A stretch of DNA of 13,819 bases from Hemicentrotus pulcherrimus (lineage: Eukaryota; Echinodermata; Echinoidea; Camarodonta; Strongylocentrotidae). Below are positions 1-9,300 of the stretch, in pieces (position 1 is the first letter of the stretch; the number at the start of each line of letters is the position of its first letter). Under the pieces are notes generated by a model. It made no database searches, had not been told where the DNA came from, and saw nothing but the letters and a program-made list of their open reading frames with translations. The stretch covers positions 67,546-81,364 of the forward strand of contig BEXV01000316.1 of assembly GCA_003118195.1 (NCBI GenBank), in the 5' to 3' direction. The translations under genes and the position numbers were made by a program.

Positions 1-103
1 TAGAATCTTGATTCTGAAATAAGTAGATCTAGCTAAGATCTAATTATCTTTTGATTTGTTTTATGGGCCTAAATTCAGCAATTTCTCCTTTCTTTTTCTT
101 TAG

Positions 104-303
104 ATGGTGACCGCAAGGCATACTACGAGAGCTCACAATGGACCATCAAGCAGAATCTTGATGTGATCCGCAAGCTGCGCCAGGAGAACAAGACGCTACA
201 CAAGCGGCTGGCAGCAAGCAAGGCAGGAGATGACCGTGTACTTGATATCGCCTTCAAGAGTCGAGAGGTGGAGCGTGCTTCTCTCAGAGGCAAATCTGGA
301 AAG
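104..303 (+). CDS. ODAD3: ODAD3 exon 1 of window (residues 1-66)
   Basis: Follows a pyrimidine-rich acceptor (TTTCTTTTTCTTTAG, ending at 103). It begins with two bases of a split codon (AT, upstream intron phase 1), then reads GDRKAYYESSQW, the most conserved signature of the family, and continues as a basic coiled coil (IRKLRQENKTLHKRL). It ends AAG before GTGGGT at phase 0. The ATG at 104-106 is out of the conserved frame and is not the start; family proteins have some 75-80 residues before this point. Confidence 0.92.
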
Positions 304-3300
304 GTGGGTAACTTTATCTTCTTTTTCCCCCTGTGTTTCTTCTGCCAATAGTTCTGAAGATCAGTGGTAATAATATCACAAAAAGCTGAAGTCCTGCATA
401 GATGTTGTAGCATTAAAGGGCAACAAAATTGAGATATCACCATATTAACATACATTGTAATCGTAGGAATCTGTTTCACTTTTTCCATAGATATAGGTCT
501 AGAACAATTTCATACAGTTTCCATTTTGGTTTTCTGATATAGACCTACCTATAGATAACAGACAAGTATGAGAGGAATTATTTCAGTAGACTTTTTACCG
601 GTAGTCTTTTAAAAATCACAAGGTGATTTTATTAACAAATTATTTATTCGCGGAAGAGATTTACGGTACACCATGTGTAAAGTCCTAGGAGGCATAAGGA
701 AAGTGGATGAAAGTAGAAGTGAAATGGAAAGGAGAGAGAGTGGAGGTTTGAAGAAAGAGTATCTTTCGAAAGTGAGTGTAGTCCTGAAAAGGACTGTAAA
801 CCAAAAAAGTTGAGGACAGGATGAGAAGTTGAGTATAAGGCTGGATTGAGTTGGAGAGTTAAGTAGAAGTGAGAAGCTGGTTGACTTGGCGAGTAGAGTT
901 GCAGAGCAGGAGCAGGAGAGTGGACTAGACGTTTCGGACAGGTTGACTGTCCATCTTCAGGAGTGAACCGTAAACCTCTTCCGCGATATTCATACCACCA
1001 TGCAAACCTTCAAACCTTCAAACATTCAAAACATTCAAAACCTTCAAACATCATCAAATTATTTATTATTTATTAACAAATTTGGAAAGGCGAAATCCCT
1101 TTTAGAAATTTTGATTAACATAATCACAGAGATTTTTCCTTCTTATTTTTGATGTGAGATATTTTTTTCTTTAGAAATTTTTCTTTAGTTGGGCCCAAAT
1201 AAATAGATCTCTCTATCTAGTCTATATGGATTTGCTTTAAAAAAAGGTTTTCTCTTTTTAAATTATACAAACCCTGTTGCTCATTATTAGGGCTATACTC
1301 GTGTCATATCGATTCCTGACAGTAATATACAATTAAATTATTACAATGTTTGTATTCAATGATCAACCCCACCCGACAAGTTCTCAGTCTTTTTTTATTT
1401 CATAACCTTATTTGTGATCATGTCTTGTAAATATTGTCGGTCTGTTTTGAGCCAGAAGGGCATTAAGTCGTATACTGTAACACAGAGTTAACGCCTCTGT
1501 GACTTTGAACAAACGGTATTTTGGTACTTTTAAAGAGAGTGGAAACAAATACTAGCTGTAAACGCTGTTTTTTTTGTGTGATTACTTTTTTGCGCTGAGC
1601 AACCCCAAAACATATTTGCCGGTCCTTCAATTTGTGTTGTACGCAATTCAAGCTGTCAAAACCATGTAAGAAGTCATGCTAAAATCCGCGCTTGCCGATC
1701 TTAGCATGAAATCTGCGAAAATTGATATACCGCAAATATTTCTACTCTTGCAGTAAACAAAATAATATTATCCTTTATTCTAAAAACAAACGAACAAACA
1801 AACCTTTTTTTTTTATTACAGGAAGCAATCTGCATCATGCATAGACTAGTATACTGTAACATAGAGTTAAGGCCTCTGTGAGTTTGAACAAACAATGTTT
1901 TGATAATTAAGAGAGTGGAAACAGATAAACAACATAATATTTTTTGTATTACATCGAACAAACTTTTGTTATTACAGGAAGCCATCCGCATCATAGACCA
2001 GAAGCTTTGCGAGGCCAAGAAGCGTCTGAACGCCGAGAAGGCCCAGACATTGAAGCGAGAGAAGATCTACTCGGAGCTTGAGGTACAGCATGACCAGATG
2101 CTGAAGGATGCATCAGATGCAGAAGCAACTACAGCCGGTACATCGGACGATGCAATGGTAAGTCAGTGGGTGGTATTCTCGAAACTAACTTAAGTCTGTG
2201 ATTTAACTTTAATCCACTGACTTAGTATGGAATGCCAAGTGTACATATGAATATATTTTGGAATAATTTGATATGTCCTTAAATGCAATGGTAAGTCAAT
2301 GAGTGATTTCAAATTGGGTGTTTAGAGCTGGTGTTAGTGTCAAATAAACCACCAGCCCTAAACACTGAAATGGAAATTAGCTGGTGTTAAGGCTTTGACC
2401 TCTCAATACCGTCAACTTCGGGTAGTTAGAGTAATCGATTTTGCAAAACTGCTGAACCGAAAGTCTTATTCACTAGCACCAGCCAGTAGGGATTAAAGCG
2501 AATGTTGCTTTCCAGTTCGGTGTTAGTGTTTTAAAGCTATCGATATTGATATCAGTATTAGGCTCTTTCTTTCATCAGCAAATTCTTAGCTCGATTTAAG
2601 GGCTCTTGACTGCTCCAAACATTTAACACTAACACCCAACTTCAAATCATTCACTATCTCACCGACTTTAAGGAATATAGTGTCTGTTTGGAGTCAGAAG
2701 GTCGTTATCTGTCAGTAAAATTACACGAGTGAATGTCCTTTTAGCTCCAAAGAGACAATATTGACTTCAAGGGATATACATGTAGTGTCTGTTTCGTGCC
2801 AGAAGGGCTTTAACTCTTGAAATCCTTTTTTGAAGCTAATCACAACTTGATCGAATTAATGTTGTTCAACTACGCAGGCACTACGATCGTTGGAGAATCG
2901 TCTAGACAAGGCCAACCTGAAGCTCCATGAGGCTGAGCACATCAACCGAACATACCTGGCTATCAAGGAGCAGATGATCAGGGACAGCTTGACCTTTGGC
3001 AATGACCTTGACGGTGAGGAGAACGAGATAGACCATCTGAAGGTAGAGCTGAAGGAACTCCAGGCCATGAACAAGGACGCTCAGATTGCTAGAGATGCTG
3101 CTAAGGTATGTTTTCATTTTTATTTCATTTAATTTCATTTATTTTTCAGCTCTGAATACATAATAAAATCAGTATACATTAAAACATACATGGAGAAATA
3201 TGAACTTATTTTAAACAGAACTGACCAGGGGTCCAAGATAAGCAGAGCTTGATGCCCTGTTTGCCTTGCACAATTAAGTATTTGCGTATAGAAAGATCAG

Positions 3301-6300
3301 TATAGAAAGTGGCTAAAAGTCTTTAAATAGACAACAGGGTTTACCAGATCCTAGACTCTCAGAAATTAATTGTTAGGATTTTGATTAGCTAAAAAAAAAA
3401 TATTGAAGTTGTACTTATTGGATATCGAATTTTAAAAGGAAACTGTGTGTAGAGCTTTGATTTCAAAGCAGGAACAGATATCCAAAATGGGATAGTGCGC
3501 AGTGGTTTGTTGTTCCAAGCAATGAATACAGAATGTACAAATGGATGCAGTTTTCCTGGGTACAGAAAAGGATATGACGTACTACAGCTGTAGATCTTTC
3601 AGTAATTGGGGAGGGAGGAGGGGCAATGCCAGACTGGTAGTATATAACATACTCTATTGGAAAATGCAATTAAAGATTTAAGACAGGTATCATGTTTACT
3701 GTAAAACCAAATGATATTGCAACATAAAACCATTGTGTGTTATAAACGAAAAACGCTGTTTAGGGCAAATATAATTCATGAATTGCAAAACTTCAGTTTA
3801 TGTGTCATGCAGTTACTTACAAATTGCGAAATAAACAAACATTTCATGCAACAGATTCTGGTTTTACAGATCAAGACTAGCAGTCATAAAAATATATGAT
3901 AGGAAAAAAGCACAACAGTCAAGCAATTTAAAAAAAAAAATCACAAGTTAATAATTGCTTACAAGTATCAAATATGAATGTAGATCCTTATCACTTGAAA
4001 AACTCATAATTCACCACTATCTCTAGTTGATATTGACTACAATTTGTTATTTACATCCCGTTTATCATTCAATAGGCTGAGCTGAGCAAGCACGAAGAGA
4101 CGGTTTACCGAGAGAGAAGAGAACGTGAAGAAGCCCTAGCCGTACTCAAGAAACAGGCAGAGGAGAAGAAGGCCCATGCAGAGCGCGTCGAGAGAAGGGT
4201 GAGTTTTCTCTTCTCACTTCTAGTTGTACTATAAATGAAAGATTGAGATTCACCCATGAAGTGCAAATAGATGGTTAAATCGTACAAAGTTTGTCAGTCA
4301 CTGTCAGTCTTCTTCATTGATCTAGTCTAGTACTAATAACTGAATCATTTTACTCTGTGAAGTGATTGCTTTGTGTAGGATTGAATGTGGATATTTGGTT
4401 TGTCGAGTTTGTTTGTCTGTTTTACCTGACCACTTAGAAAGAATGTGTATGCTTGTAAGTAAGCAACCAGGGGACTGACGGCTTTAAGTCCTCTCCAAGT
4501 TACTTGGTAATGAGGATTAATGCCTCGCCAAAGGGCACTGGTGCATCAAATTGGCTTTGAACCTGGAACCTCTCAGTTACAAGACCACTCCTCTACCACT
4601 GAGCCTTCGCGCCTCACTTCATGGTCAAGAACATAGTGTCACCAGACTCTTCTCGACCCCACAGAAAGAAAGAAAAAAGTTCTTCAAAGCTTTATTGTCT
4701 TACATGGCAGCTTGACCAGCTAGTGTAATGATGACAAACTTTGTCTAGAAGCATTAAAGAACATTAGGGGACATTCATTAGAAATGCTTAAAATCATCTG
4801 TCCAGAGCCATTAGGGTGTAAACTTGTTGTTAAAGTATAAAACTTAGCACTGACTTAATATTAACATTAATGGTAATACTACCATGGAAACCTTGATATG
4901 ATTGGCTGGTGAGTGATGCCATGGTAGGTAATATAAATGTAGATGGCAACGGTACTATCAGTGGTAAATTTTAAGCAACAAGGCCCTGGCTCCTAACAGA
5001 CCAAATATTTCTCCTTTATCATTAACTTATATATGAGTGAATGACTAAACGTTTCTGTATTAATTCATCCTCACAGCTACAGAGAGCATCGATCCAGCAC
5101 GATGACCTGACCCCAGAACAGAAGCAGTTTGTGACCGGGGAGGAGGAAGAGAAGAAGATCGGAACCTTCGAGGAAGCATTCCAGGCTATGAAGGAAGCTA
5201 CAGGCGTCTCGGATCTTGCTGTAAGTATACAGAGCTGCCTACCATTACCCTTTTTCCTGAAATTATTCTGTTTATTCTCCAAATTACGGTAGTACGCTCT
5301 TACTTCATAAAACATGTTATTTTAAAATAATATTTCTTTATAAATTACGTCAAACAACTGCCCTAAATTGTTATTTTGATCACAAATTCAATGGAAACTA
5401 AGGTTAAATCATACTTGAAAACATACTTGAAGAGAAAAATATTCTCAAAAAGAATGAAATGCCAATAATACCAAAATATCAACAAAAAAAATACCTACTT
5501 GGAAATAAACTATAGGTCCTAATATGGACAAAAACAGCATGAGGAATGGACATTTCTGCATTGGAAGTGTGTAGCGCGTGGTTGTAAGCTTAGTTTTAGT
5601 GATTTCCTTTTTTTTTGTCGCACAAGATTGGCAGCTTTAGTTTATCATAATCTTACTTCTGTTTTTTAGATCGAAAGTCCAGTTTTAGAAATGAAAAATG
5701 AACTTTAATTGCTGCAGTTAATGGCAGGTTGCAATGAGCCTTAGAATACAGTGTGTTCCATGGAGAGTTAAGCTGGCAGATATTGCAATGCTTATTCTGC
5801 ATCAGTACTTTTCTCATGCTCTACACTTCTATTTACATCTTATCAAGTTGAATTTGATTTTCAAAGACAAGTCTTTTCATTTTGTTTCATTTTGAAAAAA
5901 GAAAATATTTCTCTTAATGATTGTTTTTTATCTCAATGACCCCAAGGTTTGGATGGTTCTGTTTTCTACTGAAAGAGAACTGTACCTACCATTTGCATGT
6001 AAGATGAGCTCACTATCTTCGGTAGTAAACCATTTAACAAAAAGTTGGAATGGAGTATTTTGCTGTGAGAACCTGAACTCCATCTATCCTGTTTCTGTAT
6101 GGCAATTAGCCTCATTATAATGGCCCATGATTGATTTGTGATTCACAGGAGGTTGTTAACCGATTCGAGAACCAGAACTTCACCTACCAGCATCTGACCG
6201 AGCTAAAGGAAACCAACGAGAAGCAGGTCGTGCGTCTCAAGGAAGAGAAATCCAGACTCAACACAGACTTTGAGGAGATGAAGTACTCGGGAGAAGCCAA

Positions 6301-9300
6301 ACTATCAAGGTAAATCAACGTTTTGTAACGCATCCATACCCTGTTTAGCTGAGACATGCATTACTTTCTACATTACCATAAACCAAGTTTTTCAACCTTT
6401 TTTATTGTCGGGCACCCCTATGAGAAAAAGAAAGTTTTGTGTCATCCTAATCCCGAATTCATGTAATACAAAAGATTCTTCTTCCATTATTCTGGTACAC
6501 ATCAAGTGCCATGCACAAATGTACGGACACATTTTGCTTCTAAAATTTGCAAGCGAGCAAAGTGAAACACACTTTACAATATTATGCATGCAGGCGCCTT
6601 GCTGCACATTCAGGAATACAAAATTCATAAATTCAGTCACCTCGATGCACAAATAGAAGGATATTTAGGTATCTCGTGGTCCATAATCATCCTGTTTCTA
6701 AATTTTCATGGATATATTACACTTTAAGATAGCCCCACTACACTACTTATAGCTACTTGGGCCCTCTATATAGCAAACAATGCCTAATCGGTGCCTGTTA
6801 GTCCCCCATGATCCCCTTTTTCCAAGGTAAATTGAGAGCTGATTTGATGAAATAACCACCTGTCAGTGACCTTGCAGGGAGGTCTAATCCCTCCTGGCCA
6901 AACTAGTGCAGATAGGTTTAAAAAGTCTCATGTTTCATGTTTTTTTCAGTGGGCAGAGAATGTTGGAGGAGTTCCAGACCCATCTTAAGACCGAGGTGGA
7001 ACGTTGCGGAGAGTCGTCTGAGAAGCTTGATAAGTGCAGTAAGATCCTGGTCCAAGTCAAGGCTGGTGTCGCCCATCTGGCTGATAAGCTTCAACACATC
7101 AAAGCAGTAAGTAGTGCTGGGGGGTGTTTCACAAAGATCCTAAGTCAAAATTAACTTGAAGTTTGACTGAAAAGTTATGGAGAGCCATTTATAGCTTTTA
7201 AATAATACATGTTCAAAAGCGAAAATTCAAGTATTTTAGACTTTTTTATAAATCCCACATCAAGAACATGAAATCTCATTGTTAATAGAAAATGTGATTG
7301 ATATCAACCAACATTTTATGCCTTTTAAAATAACTTTTACAAAATATTTTCAAGGATGCTACGGCTTTCCATAATTGTTCAGTCCAACATAGAGTTAAGT
7401 TCAACTTAGGATCTTTGTGATACACCCTCTGGAGTTCACTCTTACCCATTATGAAGAGTTTTCTATGGATTGGGAGTTTTCTCGCTCATCATCATCATAA
7501 AGAAGACCAAGAATAAGTTGGTTAAATGTAGAGGAGCAATTGATAAAAGAGCAGTGATGCAGCAAATAGGACGAAATGGGAGAAAAAGTTTGAATTTTCT
7601 ATGAAAATACAAAACATAATTTTAGCATGTGTTAATTCAAATCATCTGTATTTTCCTCTTTGTGCAGAACAAGGGTCACGTACCCCAGGCTCAGCTGTCT
7701 GCAGAGGCGGATGAATTCGTCCTAGATCTCCTGGCAACCTGCGAGGAGAAGCTTCTCAAACTCATGGAGGAACTAGACGGCCACGATGTCGATGAGACAC
7801 TCAGGCAGATGGAGGAAGAAGAGGTAGGTTTAAAACTTCGTGAAAAGGTTTTAGGGGCTGGGATTATAGTCTAATCTAATCCAATCCAGGTATTTATAAA
7901 ACGCCTATATCTAGTTGCCTAATCGAAGGCGCTGATGAGACTGAAAAACTTCCAAAAATGTCTGTTTATGATACTAACTAGGAAAGACAAAATAGCAGTG
8001 ATTAATTGTAATCTGAAATAGGTATGTCTTTAGTTGAGTTTTGAAAGTGGATAACTGGTGACAAGAGGGGAAGGATTTGGGGAAGACCATTCCATAATCT
8101 TGTTGCACAGGCAGTAAATGATCAATCACCTAGAAGAAAGCATGTACAAGGACTCTCAAGAAGGTATTTACCTGCAGATTGCTAATAAGTTTGATTAGTG
8201 TACTGTTTGGATCAACAAGAGAAAGTTTGGGGATACATAGGATGATGTTTATGATGAGTTGATCTGATAGCTGTTCAAAGGAAGATTGATCATTTGTTGG
8301 CATTCATGTTATGAAATAAATGCTTCTTGTTGTTTTATTAGACAGCAAATAAAACTGGAGACTATGTTAATAGAGATAAACTTGAGTTCTGGTTAATACA
8401 AAACTTACTCTGAATGTTCAAGATTAAAAATAAATGACATGTGCCACACAATTTTGGTAGAAAATGTATAGTGGCTGAGGAAAGAGCATCTAAAGAAAGA
8501 TAAGGATATTTGGGTAAGTCGGTCCGACACCACGTGACTAACACAGGTCACTATGCAAATGGGAGTTGGTTTTTATTTCACTGGTTCAATTAACCAATCT
8601 ACTGCAGGATAAACAATCTAGAATAAATCATAGCAACTTTCTCTCTAAATACAATTCTCATACCAGAGCTCAAGATACGCTGTAATGAATGTTTGTAGGA
8701 TAAAATGAAGTAATCGTACTTTGCCCTGCAAATGTGATTTGGTGACGACACTGATGATCAAGAGAGAAGAGCGTCCAGAGACTGCACGTGATTGAAACGT
8801 CAGAGACGTAAAAGAAATACAAATTTCCTCACCTTCCTCTCTCTAATCACTATATTTTTGATAAATTTCTCACAGTTCCAAGTTGGAATTGAAGGGGCGC
8901 TACCATCACAAAACACTCGCATCAAGCTACCTACTACTCAGAGGGATACTACTTATGATGGTAAGTATTCAACTTGTGTAAAATGATAGACCCTGCTGTC
9001 TCTCAAGAGGCGTTATCACACTGCTCTAATATACCGTTTTTGTGATGTAGTAAAATGTAATGCACAAATCTTTGTTAAGTTCCTTGTTACAAATAATTTC
9101 ATTTACCAGTTATGAATAACTATATTTTAAGAGTCAGAATGCGAACAGCATACATTCCATTTTGTTAGGTAGGACCAGTCGTAATGTTTGTCCTGCCGCA
9201 GAAATTAATATTTGCACTTTGCATTCTGAAATACAATTATTTGTAACAGGTAAATGAATTGATTGTAACTAGGCACTCAACAAAGATTTTTATGCCTCCG

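Larger units (their letters stand above)
304..1977. other. Intron 1 (1674 bp, phase 0)
   Basis: Longest intron in the window. 304-648 holds no feature beyond a small perfect hairpin at 612-630 (AAAATCAC / GTGATTTT with an AAG loop). It then contains a retroposon-like insertion (649-1054), plain AT-rich sequence (1068-1435), a dispersed 33-bp motif (1436-1468) and a tandem duplication reaching exon 2 (1470-1995). Confidence 0.85.
2158..2877. other. Intron 2 (720 bp, phase 0)
   Basis: Contains an echo of its own donor (2284-2306), a fold-back element (2299-2654) and a pair of about 50-bp direct repeats (2663-2710 and 2760-2816). Little of it is left unexplained by repeats. Confidence 0.8.
4199..5076. 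other. Intron 4 (878 bp, phase 0)
   Basis: Holds a tRNA-derived SINE relic (about 4445-4618) and a fold-back element (4823-4983). The stretch between them includes a GAAAGAAAGAAAAAAG simple repeat near 4663 and is otherwise plain. Confidence 0.8.

Noticed and set aside
104..106. ATG at the first exon base as the ODAD3 start
   Set aside because: It is out of the conserved frame (the exon opens with two bases of a split codon) and follows a clear splice acceptor.
123..488. Minus-strand open frame of 121 codons over exon 1
   Set aside because: It is the complement of a conserved ODAD3 exon and runs on into intron; no recognisable protein.
1701..2018. Minus-strand open frame of 105 codons
   Set aside because: It overlaps exon 2 in antisense, and its similarity to another minus-strand frame at 1463-1651 only reflects the DNA duplication.
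4535..4618. A functional threonine-type tRNA gene on the minus strand
   Set aside because: A and B boxes are present, but the acceptor and T stems do not pair and a SINE body follows, so it is a tRNA-derived repeat.
6392..6656. Overlapping open frames on both strands in intron 6
   Set aside because: Both-strand openness over about 250 bp in plain intron with no known motif is expected by chance.
8531..8560. E-box CACGTG next to an ATGCAAAT octamer as an intronic enhancer
   Set aside because: Two short motifs 16 bases apart are too weak without conservation or binding data.
8792..8875. Upstream ATG frame joined to exon 9, with a hydrophobic stretch like a signal anchor
   Set aside because: The acceptor at 8875 and the exact family match from FQVGIEG onward show exon 9 begins at 8876; the hydrophobic codons are intron.
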